64,000 nucleotides of DNA from assembly GCA_961205875.1 (NCBI GenBank), contig OY540813.1, forward strand, positions 20,555,001 to 20,619,000, read 5' to 3'. Of this stretch, positions 48,150 through 60,256 are shown in pieces; position 1 is the first letter of the stretch; each line of letters opens with the position of its first letter. This stretch comes from Sialis fuliginosa (taxonomy: Eukaryota; Arthropoda; Insecta; Megaloptera; Sialidae). The notes under the pieces were generated by a model. The model did no database searches and was not told where the DNA came from. It saw only the letters and a list, made by a program, of their open reading frames with translations. The position numbers and the translations under genes are program-made.

Positions 48150-48440
48150 GCACTCCGTATTCTTGAGCAAGCGTCTCCATATATCACTCATCGTCGAGGA
48201 GCGACGAAAAAAAAAAATTCGCGTCGTGACGCTTGTGTATGCCGCGGGCGGAGAAGCTTTACGACCGACAGCGCGTCGTGGCGCGGGTCCAGTGGTGTCG
48301 TTTGGAGATTTACTACAGGGAAGGAGAGGGCGGTAGTGTGACGACCGTTTCACACACATACGTGTATGTGTGTGTATATACATACTCATGCTATTTGCTC
48401 AACGACAAAAAACACATCGTACCGTTTGTGAGCGCGAACA
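48150..48440 (+). other. GC-rich island with ATG frame starting at 48239
   Basis: The plus-strand frame from ATG 48239 reads MPRAEKLYDRQRVVARVQWC then RLEIYYREGEGGSVTTVSHT and stays open to 48541, though the last 60 codons are AT-rich and include a GTGTAT tract. Only the first 40 codons look coding. A minus-strand frame (48389-48114) is also open. CpG-rich palindromic phrases (TCGTCGAGGAGCGACGA) near 48190 suggest a promoter or an inserted element. A true first exon is possible, but no good donor was found. Confidence 0.25.
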
Positions 48441-48559
48441 GAGAAAAGAAAAACGATAGTATTTTGATGTCGTCTCAGTATTGTACTCTCGGAATTGATT
48501 CGGTCTATGATAATGTGAATTTATGTCAAGTTTTTTATTGATATGTTATAATTATAATT

Positions 48560-48935
48560 ATAATTTTAATGTTTTATGACCTTTTGATTTTCACCCTTCG
48601 ATTACGATATTCATAGGCTGAAAAGTGCACTAACATTTTTTTCCATTAAGTCTTAATATAGGTTTCCAAAAATGCAACAAAAAATGTTACATGACCTTTT
48701 AATTTTAACCCTTCAGTCACGATATATTTAATTTTAAATGTCGTTAACAGAGCGACCCCCTTCCTCTAGTTTCTAAACTATCAATTCAAAAAAACTGAAA
48801 AATTTTAAGAATGTAACTTTTAATTAGTACTTTTAATGAAAATTATATTGAACACTGTAGAACTCTTTCTTACAAATCGTAATGACTACGGAACCCTATC
48901 ATGTTCATGCCCAACATGTACTTGGTCGTTTTATT
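48560..48935 (-). repeat. Dispersed repeat family R4, copy 2 (reversed)
   Basis: Reverse-complement partner of 42690-43310: GGAACCCTATCATGTTCATG at the right edge, TTTTAATTAGTACTTTTAAT and AGCGACCCCCTTCCTCTAGT inside. Confidence 0.7.
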
Positions 48936-49281
48936 TTAATTTTCTTCTTAGCATGGTTTTATTATATTTGACGGTTGATATTTTTTGGGAGAAAAGTACC
49001 TGTAGATGGTAAATATGTTCTAATTCAGAAATTCGAAAAAAAAATTAAATAAGTACCTACATTTTTTGAAAAGTAGATTTTCGAAAATGTGTCCGGAACC
49101 ACATACTTTTTACGAAATTGAATGAAGGTGTAATTTAGGACCAAGGAGTAACTGAGTCAGTATAAAAAATGGTTCTTACTTTAGCCACAAATGTTAATGC
49201 AACTAGCATAAAAATGTAGAATATTTTTATATAATGATGCAATTATAAATGTAATTTACTGCGAAGTCTCTTCGTACAAAA
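48936..49281. other. AT-rich DNA, no gene seen
   Basis: Nothing recognised. Confidence 0.45.
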
Positions 49282-49509
49282 ATGTTTGAATCTACCATTC
49301 TTATCAAAATATACAATCGAAACTATACAAGTTGTACAAAAAGCCAACCCCTGGATACTCGCAATTATGTATACATCACTAGCAACTATAATTTTTCAAG
49401 TAAATTATCTTCTAACGAATTATACAATCTTGTAAAACTAGCTTCAGAACAAATTCTTGCATATTTCCACACACACACATACAGGCGCATACAGTGGTGC
49501 GTTGAGTGA
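49282..49509 (+). CDS. Hypothetical 75-aa open frame, unrecognised
   Basis: Starts ATG in a good context (AAAAATGTTTG) and ends TGA. The protein (MFESTILIKIYNRNYTSCTK then SQPLDTRNYVYITSNYNF..) is of mixed composition rather than poly-Lys or poly-Asn, and most codons look ordinary until a CACACACA tract near the end. No signal peptide, domain or splice evidence. Chance is the main alternative in DNA this AT-rich. Confidence 0.2.
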   Translation: MFESTILIKIYNRNYTSCTKSQPLDTRNYVYITSNYNFSSKLSSNELYNLVKLASEQILAYFHTHTYRRIQWCVE

Positions 49510-50159
49510 TACAAGTAAGGGCAAGTTTTATTTGAATTATTTTTCACTTTATGCAGTTCATACAATAGTTAGTTCTCTTTATTAATTATAAAAAATTGGT
49601 AAACTGTTGTGAAATGTTCATATATGGATTCAAACTTCCATGAGATTTATTTATACATTATATAAAATGCTTGTTTTACATTTTTATAAACAATTTAATT
49701 CCTGTTTTAGTGTTCTGAGTGAAACAAAGAAAACTATCCTTGTTGGCATAGAAGTATTCTGTAACTATATATAATAGAAACTTGAATCGCTTTGAAATGT
49801 TTGATATATAGTCTAATTTGAACTCAAGATTTCAACGATATCACACGTTTTGAAGGTTCCTGAATCGAATGAGATCATTATCTCAATAACTTCTGCCTTT
49901 CTATATATAGCCAAAACGGTGACACTTGATTAAAACATATTTTAAACTTAGAATTCGTGTATACAGTAAAAGTGCACCTCCTATTTTTGAAGTGCATCAG
50001 TATCAGATAATTTAGTATATGTGTGGAATATTTTTTTTATTATTAGAAATTTTTCTTTACATTTTGAAAGTAGTACAGTCAGAATCTTCTCTTATCTCGG
50101 ACACGATTTTTCGACGGTATTACAATACTTCCATTTCTTTCATAACATGGAAGTAAAAG
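49510..50159. other. AT-rich DNA, no gene seen
   Basis: Nothing recognised. Confidence 0.45.
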
Positions 50160-51240
50160 GTTAATAAAAGTTGTAGAGAATAATATTATCTAAAAAAACA
50201 TCTACCAAGTAAATGTACAGTGCTTCCTCGTGCTAAATTCACCAAAGGTAGTGAATTATTGAACAAATTAAATTAAAAGCAATTAAGTGTTCAGATAAAT
50301 TGTCTGGCATTTGTTAATCATTTAATTTTTACACAATTTAACTAAAAAATATTAGTTAGAAATTTTTCATAAGACGCACCTGATTATTTTTTCGTATATT
50401 TTTAATTTTTTGACATTTTCAATCTAAATCTAAAATACAAACGTGAAAATGATATTTAATATGTGAAAGTAAATATCAATTTAAAATAAATAAAAAAACA
50501 GGGAATATTTTACAAAAAACGTCGTGAACTCATATTATAGGAAATTCCATCAAAGTAAGTTTTATTAATATAATATAAGTTATGTGTGTGACAAGGATTC
50601 AGGGGACAGACAACGACAGACACGGAACGAAAAATCTAAAACGATCACAAAGCGTCTCGTATCTTCGATATTGTGTCATTTACACGTCGTACGAAAAAAT
50701 TGTTTGTACAAAAGCTGTTGAGAATTGAGTCCTGCTACAACTTTGTCAGTTAAATGTGCCACTTATTTTCAATAAAAATAGTCTAAAAATTGCAGAAACT
50801 GCGCTACTCTCCTAATTTTTAATATTGTTTGCTTATTATTAGGAATAAATAATGTTATTTCAACAATATTGACTGTATGAAGATTGTAGAGAATTAAATT
50901 CTCTACAAATTTGTTATTTACATTTTTTATCGAAAAATACAAAATACACGTGCAAATCGACAAAAACACAAAATCCAAGATGGCGGATACTTTCGGTAAT
51001 TAATTAATGGGCAAGAATGTGATTTTATCTACTCCGCGGGGGGACACTCAACTGCGTCAAAAGTTTTAACTCGACAGTTTTCTTGCATCATACATTGAAT
51101 TTGATCTAAAATGATTGGGCTAATTGCAAGGAATCAATATTCTAACAATTTTTCCGGTATATAACTATTTTCAAGATATTCGCTTCTGTATAAGAAAATT
51201 TTTGTGGTGGCTATAGCAGATTTTTTTACTTTTTTAATTT
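50160..51240. repeat. Degenerate repeat-derived region with inverted motifs
   Basis: Contains AGTTGTAGAGAATAATATTA, ACAGACAACGACAGACACGG, and an inverted motif TTGTAGAGAATTAAATTCTC at 50884. AAATCCAAGATGGCGGATAC at about 50965 is a phrase found in several insect repeats and recalls the GATGGC motif in the fold-back at 6801-8940. I treat it as old transposon debris. Confidence 0.4.
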
Positions 51241-51289
51241 CCCAACAATAAAATAATTGGCTTCCTCTATTAAACATTTTAGATACATA

Positions 51290-51560
51290 CACTGCTACTC
51301 ACATACACAAACACATACAACCATCCCTCACGCAAGCGGTTGGGCGGTTGGAGCACCCGTCCACCTTGCACTAAAACATTTTTGTTTATTCTAGCGAGCT
51401 AGATGATATCGGCGCGGGGATATATGAGCGCAACAGCAGCGCCATACAGCCGCCCGCGGTGGGTTATGGAAATACATCACCATAGTCTCCCACCCCTGCA
51501 GGCTTACCCTTCTGACTCCCATGCAATCGACGCGCCGGTATATGTGATCTATTGTTTTAA
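51290..51560. other. GC-rich island, no gene identified
   Basis: Contains GCAAGCGGTTGGGCGGTTGG, GCGAGCTAGATGATATCGGC and CAGCCGCCCGCGGTGGG. No credible frame with start or splice sites. Could be an element fragment or a regulatory island. Confidence 0.35.
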
Positions 51561-52088
51561 ATATTTTTCACCGCACCCTTGATTATTTGTAGCGTAACTC
51601 GATTTTCTTTTATGGGACAATGATGATTATTATGTATTTATTTACTCGGGTAAAATATGATTACATTTTTATGTATTTATTGTGAACGAATAGTTTACGT
51701 ATGGAAATAAAATGTTCTTATTTTATTGTTTTGGCGTTTTGTGTCTTTTTATTTTTTTTATTGCTTTGCATGATATATTTATGTGTGATTTCCATTATTT
51801 TCTTTCGCTATGATATAGCTTTTTTAACAAACCATTTACGTTTATATAAAGTCATTTGTTTGGATTATTTAATTAATTTTCTATTTTATGTATAAGCAAT
51901 TGTAATAAAAAATTAATGAAAATTGTTTTTTAAAAACAAATTTACACATAACACAACGCTAAAAGGATTCTACGATTTAAAAAATAAAATACATTGTTTT
52001 TAGAATCAAAACGAAAAACTAGAGGTACCTTATTTGGAAGATATTAATTGGTTGGCAGATTTAGCTTTCAAAACCTAAAAAATAAATA
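51561..52088. other. AT-rich DNA, no gene seen
   Basis: The open frame at 51701-51895 is Phe/Leu-rich because of poly-T and is not credited. Confidence 0.45.
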
Positions 52089-52292
52089 AAAATAAAACAG
52101 ACTTAAAAAAAACCAGGAACACTGAAATGTACATAGCTAATAATTAAATTTAACAGTTTTTGAAGTCGGTTTTCTTTTCTCTTTATTAAAAAGTTTTTTA
52201 TTGGCTTGGAACCGATTTCAAAAAATGTTAAATTTAATTAATAAGTATATTTCTCAGTGTTTTTAGTTTTTTCAGTCGATTTTATTTTTTTC
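52089..52292. mobile_element. Small fold-back element
   Basis: Imperfect inverted arms: AAATAAAACAGACTTAAAAA to GTTTTTGAAGTCGGTTTTC on the left, and GAACCGATTTCAAAAAATGT to TTTTCAGTCGATTTTATTT on the right. The spacer is short. Confidence 0.6.
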
Positions 52293-52320
52293 TTAAAATT
52301 AGTTTTTTATTTTCTCTTTT

Positions 52321-52562
52321 GAGTGGCGTATCTTCGAAGTCCATGGTCAGATTCCAGTAGAAAAAAAATCGGAGGGGGGGGGGGGGCTAAATACACTGAG
52401 CAAATTTTTTTTAAGGTATTTTGAACTGATGTTTTCCCAAACAGGTTTTTTTAGAACAGTGAATATTACGGGGGGGGTGGGGGTAGGTTATGTGCGGCCC
52501 TTAGTAGATTGGGTTTATACTATGCGACCCAAAAGGTTGGACACCTATGGGTTATACCACTG
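52321..52562. mobile_element. hAT-like remnant with poly-G runs
   Basis: The left edge GAGTGGCGTATC and right edge, read inward, CAGTGGTATAACCCATAGG then TCCAACCTTTTGGGTCGCAT resemble hAT termini. No 8-bp target duplication was found. G runs of about 13 and 7 occur inside (52375 and 52471). The overlapping open frame is a shadow. Confidence 0.4.
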
Positions 52563-53640
52563 CGACGGGCGTTTTTTCAGGGTAATTTTCAGGAATTCAT
52601 TTCTAACTAAATATTTATGAAACGCCAGTAATTTTTTTTATTATCTTCTTTACACATTGAAGAACGTGTAAAATTTTTTTTGTCCAAAAAAATATAAAAC
52701 TCGTCGAGTTAAGCCGCTTCGCGTATCCCTATGATTTTCACGCATGGTCGGATGGTGTACACGATTTCGCGAAAACCAGTCGTCTGAAACAAAAATAAAA
52801 ATTTGTTCATTATCTATATTGTATTGGCTTTCGGTTGATGGAGCATTTTATTTTATTTTTTTTCATTTGTGACGAGAAAAAATTCCTGAATTTTCGACTG
52901 CAATTTTTGGGCCAAAAAAACATGTTAGACACTAGTCCTTAGAATAAGTGTACCAGATTTCAAGTCGATTCGTTAATTAGATATCGAGATATCGTGTACA
53001 CCGTTTTGAAAGAAATAGTTTTGATAAAAATGCGTTTAAAGTTTTGGTACTAGTTGTAGTTTTTTAAGTGAAAAATGCCTTATGAAAGGTACCCTCCTCT
53101 TCATAAAAATATTCTAGTGTATAAGAGAAGTTCAAAATTGAATGGCAATTTATTGCAGTTAGGCGTTTCGGAGCATTTATTAATAGCTCGAAATTTCAAT
53201 GAATACGACTTCGGGCGGGTATGAGACCTTTTGACCCTTATTCTAATGTCTAATGGCGCTCTTCGAAAATATAAAATAAACATTTACTCCTACAAGAAGA
53301 TTATGTTAAATATGTCATGTCTGTAAGTTTCACAGACCGTCAGACGACAGACACATACGAAATTGATTTAATGACCCTAATTTGTGAAATTTATGATTTC
53401 ATAATTACTGTAATTGATTATACAGTACCTGTATTTTATCTTTGTATAAGAAAGTACTAAATATGTAACTAAAAACGCTAAATGACAAATCTACAATTCA
53501 AAGTAAACATTTCAAAGAATATAAAATATAACTACACATTGGATTTTTCCAACGTAATAAATTTACCAGACCTAGATTAGTTTTCGACTCACTTGTTTTA
53601 TAAAATAAAACTTGTAATAGAACAAAATAAACAAGATTAC
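52563..53640. other. Repeat-like, moderately AT-rich DNA
   Basis: 52700-53110 has CGCATGGTCGGATGGTGTAC and ATATCGAGATATCGTGTACA in a style of insect non-coding repeats, including an internal echo of the GTGTACACGATTTCG phrase. No gene. Confidence 0.35.
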
Positions 53641-53699
53641 CTACATTGAAAGCGAATTACTCATAATTGTTGTAGCGGTTGTGTTGTATCGACGGGCGG

Positions 53700-53769
53700 C
53701 AGCAACAGCTTCAGTCAGACGTTGTGATTGTTCACCCTTAACAGCATGAATTCTCCATGTACAGTACCG
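53700..53769 (+). CDS. Candidate first exon with initiator and short coding end
   Basis: In a GC-richer patch, CAGCTTCAGTCAGACGTTGT holds an arthropod initiator (A+1 at 53713). 33 bases later ATG at 53746 opens MNSPCTVP, which ends at a donor CCG|GTACGT (53769|53770), phase 0. No DPE at +28. The layout fits a short insect 5' exon with a few codons, but there is no protein evidence and no second exon was identified. Confidence 0.3.
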
Positions 53770-55169
53770 GTACGTGTTCTTGTTACTTGGTAAAGTTTGT
53801 CAATGTTGGGCTTCTATGATTGATTATTTATTTAAGTTTTTGTATTAGGTTAGTATAATGTTTTTGATAGAAATATACCTTTATATTTTATATAGATTTC
53901 TTACGTGAATAGATATTTTCACAAGTATTACCTATACTGTTGTAGTTTATAATATTAACAATAAACATTATTGTTATAGATATTATGTTGATAAGAATTG
54001 ATTTTTCTTGAAAGTTCAGTACAAAATGGTAACATTTTATTAATTTCTAACTGACCAAAATGTGTTTAAACTAAACACGTACACATAATATCAACAACAT
54101 TATGAAAATAGCCAAAATGGGAATAAGATCAAATTATATTTTTAATTTTCATCATTCCTATACTTTCTAATATATACGAGTAAGTGTCAAAAGTAAAATA
54201 TAAACACTTCAATATTTTTTTTTAATATTTAAGTAAAAAAGTTAAATATTTATTTTTAAATAGATTTTTTTTCGCATTATAGATATTAAGTCATTGACTA
54301 AGCAAGTTTTGCCAGTTTCTTTACTAAAACGTTCATTAAATCTTATATGTTGTGGAAATTTTACATTCCTTTGGTTACTTCTGATTACCAAATTTATTAC
54401 TTGTTTTGTATAAGATTCATTTCTAGTTATTGGCCTGGCTAAGGTAAAATATTATTTCCTTTGAGCGTTTTCCACGTGGTCCTTTTAAGATTAATGATAT
54501 CTTCCATAAAATGATTATTATTTTCTAGTTTTCCAGTATTCCAAAATAGTTTAATTTGAAAAACTTATTAACGAAATTATTCCTGACGAAATACCTACAT
54601 ATATACCAGTGTTTCTTAAATTTTCAGCAAGCGCGTATTATTTTTAATGGTGTACTCTACTATTGTTAAAAATATTTGGAGAAAGAGGAAAGGTTATTTA
54701 AATGTTAGTTATTACTTGAAACCACACATTAGAAACACTGGCATAGACAATAGACAAATATTAATTACCAAATGCCTATTTTTGATGAGTCTCTTAAATA
54801 CGATAATATACTACTGTTAATATTACTTTAACTTGCGTCATTAATGGGTTAACCGTACACAATCAGACTATACACTTGTGTTTGGTGAATCAATTCAGCC
54901 AATTAAAACACTGCGAATATAAATCTTGGCGGTGTTTTGTCGCACTATCGATCACGCGGCCGTGTAGCCGCCCGCCACTGTCCCGTTGTTGATGATGATA
55001 TGGCAATGTGCCATCTGTGCACACCGGGCGGCGCGCCACTCGCTGCAACTCTTTATGTCCGTTTTGTATGTACATACATACATGTATATACTCATACAAT
55101 GGTTGATCAATATTTTATTGGGGAATAAAAAATAGTTATAATATTATTACGAACATTTTTGGCGCGAAT
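53770..55169. other. AT-rich DNA with a GC patch at 54930-55060
   Basis: The patch (ATCACGCGGCCGTGTAGCCG, ACCGGGCGGCGCGCCACTCG) lies next to repeat R2 copy 2 and may be part of an element. Two overlapping open frames on opposite strands are not credited. Confidence 0.35.
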
Positions 55170-55590
55170 AACGTCTAATGTTTTACGTCAGATACTGGGT
55201 GGGCATTTCAGAAACTTGATGTAACGCGCTGAGATCAGTTTGCGCGCTAACGAAAATTTATAATCAGTGTATCTCGACACTCAGAGCAGCTACTACGCAT
55301 GTTCTGGTCTCAAATTATTTATCTTGATTAGATCTACATGATACAAGTATAAATCAAAACATTTAACTAGTTTTAATGAGTGAAAAACTTCATACTATAA
55401 AAATAACAACAAAAATTAAATTTCGCATTTCCGCAATTTTGCTTGTAAATATTATTTAATTGAACTGAAAAAAATAAATAGTATATACTATCTAAGTGGT
55501 AACGTTTTTAATTTTTTGATTAAAGTTTTTTAAATTGAATAAAAAATAAAAAGTAAATTTCATATTTCCACAATTTTGTATATTATAGTA
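55170..55590 (-). repeat. Dispersed repeat family R2, copy 2 (reversed)
   Basis: Reverse-complement partner of 12938-13315; best blocks are CAGATACTGGGTGGGCATTT, AACTTGATGTAACGCGCTGA and TGTATCTCGACACTCAGAG. Confidence 0.75.
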
Positions 55591-55986
55591 GGAAATATTA
55601 ATTGTAAAATTTCCTTTTGACAAAAATTCAAACTTTATCTTCATATATTCGCTCCTCCCAACCATCTAACAAAACAAGCTTCATTTCAATTCACGGAATG
55701 AAAAATATTTATTTTGAACAGAAATTTTAAGTGAAAATTTTGAATTCGGAGACCAAAAATTTGTTCACATTCCTTTCGTTTATCTATTGGATATAAATGG
55801 CGAGGGAACAATTTTGCCTGAAAAAAAATATTTTTTGGTATTAAAAAAGTTTTTCCAGTGACCAAAAAATAATTGTTTGAATAAAAAAACTTTTAACTAT
55901 TTTCATATAGTTACAATAACAAAATATGCGTAGTCAATACCTTATTATTGTAAGCACAAAATATTTTTGTGTAAGATAGAAAACTA
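55591..55986. other. AT-rich DNA flanking the palindrome
   Basis: Nothing recognised. Confidence 0.45.
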
Positions 55987-56185
55987 TCACTAAACTAAAA
56001 ATACACCTTAACCACAAAAATTAATGTCACTCGACACGTGTTTCGACTTCACAAGAAGTCCTCATCAGGAGCCAAACGATTCCAGTCTGGAATCGTTTGG
56101 CTCCTGATGAGGACTTCTTGTGAAGTCGAAACACGTGTCGAGTGACATTAATTTTTGTGGTTAAGGTGTATTTTTAGTTTAGTGA
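55987..56185. mobile_element. Perfect 99-bp-arm palindrome carrying hammerhead-like motifs
   Basis: Arms 55987-56085 and 56087-56185 are exact reverse complements around a single T at 56086. ACTA occurs at both edges (55983-55986 and 56185-56188), a possible small target duplication. Each arm contains, reading outward from the centre, CTCCTGATGAGGACTTCTTG then TGAAGTCGAAACACGTGTCG. This arrangement (CUGAUGA, hairpin, GAAAC) is that of a hammerhead ribozyme core. The exact identity of the arms indicates a recent insertion or recent gene conversion. Confidence 0.85.
56100..56144 (+). ncRNA. Hammerhead-ribozyme-like motif (mirror copy on minus strand)
   Basis: The core is CUGAUGA at 56104-56110. 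Stem II is GACUUC/GAAGUC (56112-56117 with 56122-56127) with loop UUGU. GAAA is at 56128-56131. Stem III is tiny (A-U and C-G around ACGU), and the predicted cleavage base C is at 56139 after GU. Stem I is GAGU (56140-56143) pairing with GCUC (56100-56103). All conserved core bases are present. The deviation is one extra G (56111) between the core and stem II. Short stem III is known from hammerheads of Penelope-like and related retroelements, which act as dimers. The inverted arm gives the same motif on the minus strand. Confidence 0.4.
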
Positions 56186-59100
56186 CTAAGAAACCACAGT
56201 TTCTCCGTTTTTCAAGTAATAGAAAACTATATTTTATTATTGTTATAATCGAAATATCAAATGCATATTCGAATACATTTTTTCACTATCCCAAGTCAAC
56301 ATAACAAACTCACATTTTTTGTTGCACCAACTAATTCTCTTATTTCATGGTACTATAAACACAAAACACACTACACAGAACTCCTGGTGGTTTAAAAATA
56401 TAGATTGTCAGCGAAACAAAGTAAAGACTAAAAAAATAACATTGTACAGACAAACCCTACATAATTTTTATTCACTAGCTTACACGATTATATCGACAAT
56501 ATATGTACATATATATAGTTACTGGTTGTGAAATGATATAATGTGTTGTAGATAAAAGAAGATTGCAAGTTTCTTATATTATATACAACATTATTTTACT
56601 GTACCTCTTTTAAAAATAATTTTATTTATCATCGTTAAATGCTATTACAGTAAGTCTTAATTTTTATACCGGATCCAAAAAAAAAGTTTATATAATAATG
56701 TTTTTATCCAATACAATATCCAATCTATTAATTTTTTCTTACAAACTTATAGTGATATGTTTTTTTTATACAATACAACAGAGTAAATAAATAAATAAAT
56801 GGAAAAATTATGATACAAAATTAGGATCTGATTGTTGATATGCCTGAGGTTGGCGAACCCGGTCCCTCCGGGGGCACCTGGTCTAGAGGGGCGGTAAAAT
56901 AGGTGAAAAAAGCATGATGAGTTTTCAGAAATCGAAAGTTATTTTGATGTAGCTACGAAAAAAGGTAATCAAAAGTAATTTGAGGCGCAAATGGGTTGCA
57001 AATGAGGAAAAATTAAGGTACAAAACTATAATGTATAACTACGACGCTGTATTCATTATAAATTCTTACTTAATTTAAACTTAAGTACATTTTAAATGAA
57101 CACACATTAGATTATTTTTTAAAATCAAAAACGGAAGATCGATGAGTTCAAACAGTCAGTTGGAGTGTTTTATATCAAGATTGTGAGCAAACAGATTCGT
57201 TTAAATTTACATGATCATATGAAAGAAGATTCAAAGTAAAATGGAAACTATTACTCCATTAAAAATATAATAAATTTTATGATATCTCACGCATCAAATA
57301 CAAAACTGTATATTTTATTCATGTGCGAAACTTTCTTCCTGCACAATGATAAAAAGAAGACTTGGGAAAATTGGTATGTAGGTACGTATTTTTACGTAAA
57401 TAATTCTGCCTTAACCAAAGGCGGTGGTTATACATAATGCTATATCGGAAAAAATAAGTTATAAATAGTATGTGTAAAAATATCATATTGTGGTGTATAC
57501 ATTTAAGCAATTTTCCAGATGATATCTTCCCCTTATTCTATATTCTATGCTCTTGTGTGTACTCGGATTTAAATTCAGTGTTGTAGTTATTTTGAGGAAA
57601 ATGTAGTAAATGTATTTTTATAATATAATTTCACAAGTTAGTATCAGTTCCAAAAAAACTGTATTGGTGACGAAAAATATTCTAAAAAATTTTTTTTCAA
57701 ATGTATACAATGCATTAAAATTTACTTCTAATTTAAATATTTATTTTATTTTGTAATGTATTTTAACACTAAACAATACACATGAATCCCCTTTTGTTAA
57801 ATAACGTTCAAATCTCATAATAATAATAAACATTTAAAATAAACTAACATCTTGTATAAAAGAATTAGCCTTAAAAAATTAAGTTGAAATTAGGTATAAC
57901 ATAAATGAATATTTAGACTAGATTAATAATTTGTAAAATTCAAATTGATTATATTATGTCATATTTTATTTTATCTAATTTGAACATTTTTGTAAAAAGA
58001 TACAACAAAATAAATAAATAAATCTAATGTAGTTATATTTTCAGTATTCATAGTTTATATCATATTTATTAAATTTACTATTGAAGCTTTTATATGTATA
58101 TATTAAATTATTATATAGGTAGAGATGTAGAATTATATTCACTAGAAATATTTACAATATAAAACCCGCCACTGGTGTGCACATACTTTAAAGGGATTTT
58201 CATATCATAAAAGCAATATATAATTCTTTATAAATATACACTATGCAGCTCCACATTGTATGACATATTAAGTAAATATGTAGGTCGGCTCTATTTATCT
58301 TGGTAAATTAATGTTTTCATTATAACATAATACTTTAAAACAGGCACAGTGTTTAAAGAAAATACAGCGTATAAATAAATTACAGAAATTAATGAAAATC
58401 ATTTAAAACGACGGAGCATTTAATAATATAATTTTGTTCCATTTTTGAAATAAATATAAAATAAAATTATTTGTAATAATATAAAAAGTAATTAATCTTA
58501 TTATACGCATACATTGATATGTACGAATTTTACTTTATTGTTATTGTTTGATAAATTATAAACTATCAGAGTTTTTTGTGAGAATTTCTTACTTTTTAGG
58601 TTTTTTTATATACATTTAAAGAGAGATATCAACAGCAATTTTAACGAAATATTGGTAAATCTTGAAGTAACTGAACCAAGAATAGTTGTAAGAAAGTAGT
58701 AAGAAGCACATGTCAATATATGTAATGATTAACCTACTCATCAACGCCCAGAATAAATCACTGGACCTGGAAACTTGAAATGCAAAGAGAAAAGGATGTT
58801 AATATTTTTATATGGTTCTTTGCATAATTGCTTATACATACATATTACATATTATAGAAGTGAATTTAGGATAATATATTTTTCTATTAAAATAAAATCA
58901 CACGTGTATTGCGATTTTTCAATGCTCTACCTAATAAGGTTAAAACATTGTCAAAGCTGCGGATGGGCCTCTAGTTATAATATAAAATAATAATATTACA
59001 TACAGAATGTACCAGTTACTAGATAGGGACTTAAAATAGCAGCTTTCTGCACTATCTTTAAATATTTAAAATGTCATGGGTGACGTTCATTGACAACAAA

Positions 59101-60256
59101 ATTTCAACAGAGTACAAAGATGTCTTTGAGAATCTAAATATAAAACCTTTTGTTTAAACTACTGATTAAATGGCAAAGGAGATATATTTAGATTAATACA
59201 TATAATATTTAAAGCAATATAAAATAATAGAAATTATAGTTAAATGTTCCAAATAAAATAAATACTTTTATAAATGTGAGTATTCAAAAGAAAAACTTTA
59301 TTTTTGAAAATTAAGCTGCATACAGAAGAACTTTTCAGACAAAAGATACTTAGTTTAGAGAGAGCAATGTCATGATAATTTTTTTCAACACTTGTTTGTC
59401 TATCATAGCCTTGTAATAACTGAAACTTTGGCGTTTTTCGAGGGGAACAAAGGAGTTAATATTTTTTTTATTCAATCCCTGCGAATGGGGTATCAAATAA
59501 AAACTGACAATTCATGAAATTTTAATACGTATGTACACGTTTTGTAAATATTAAAATCTTATTGAACAAATCAAAAACTTCTAGAAATCTAAAATAATTC
59601 GATGTTAAAAATCGGAAAAATGGGAAAATATATAATGATGCCAAAATTACAAGGAAATTAAACGCAATTACCGCAATTTTTTTTAATAATTCAAAATAAG
59701 AAAAAAAAAATTATTTAAAAAAGAACACAACCAAAACCACAAGGATTTTTTCAGTACTTACAAAAAAGTAATGTATAACTTATAAAGAAACTTTTTTAAT
59801 AAAGTAAAATGATCATGTCATTTAGAAACATCTCTAAAATTATCTATCATCGTATCAGTGTTTCACTTGTATATATTTAGAAACGACGAAGATGTACAGA
59901 ATGTTACTGATATGTCACGAAACGCATGCAAATTTAATTACTCCAAGAGTAAAATACAAGAGAAGACCGTTACTGTGCAGACACACACATACATTTACAT
60001 ATAGGTAGACTGTATGTGCACTGATTGACTGAACAGACGTTTGTGTGTAATTAATCAATCGGTTCATTAAACAGCCAACAGAGATCGCGTCTGTGTCTTT
60101 CGGTGCACATGTCGCGTCGCGTCGGGTCTACACAACAGTGCATATGAATCATAATTATATTAGACTTTGTATAATTAAATAGATGGTGGCGGTGCAGGTC
60201 TCAAAAATGTGCAGTTGAGTTATCATTGTTTATGTAATTTAACATTCTACACATTA
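56186..60256. other. Long AT-rich stretch, no gene seen
   Basis: 56850-56905 has GGTTGGCGAACCCGGTCCCTC then CGGGGGCACCTGGTC, an isolated GC-rich phrase. 60035-60150 is a GC-richer patch (TCGCGTCTGTGTCTTTCGGT, ATGTCGCGTCGCGTCGGG) that could be regulatory. No exon or repeat pair supported. Confidence 0.4.

Noticed and set aside
52429-52620. 63-codon frame MFSQTGFFRTVNITGGVGVGY..
   Set aside because: It covers poly-G runs and the right hAT-like terminus.
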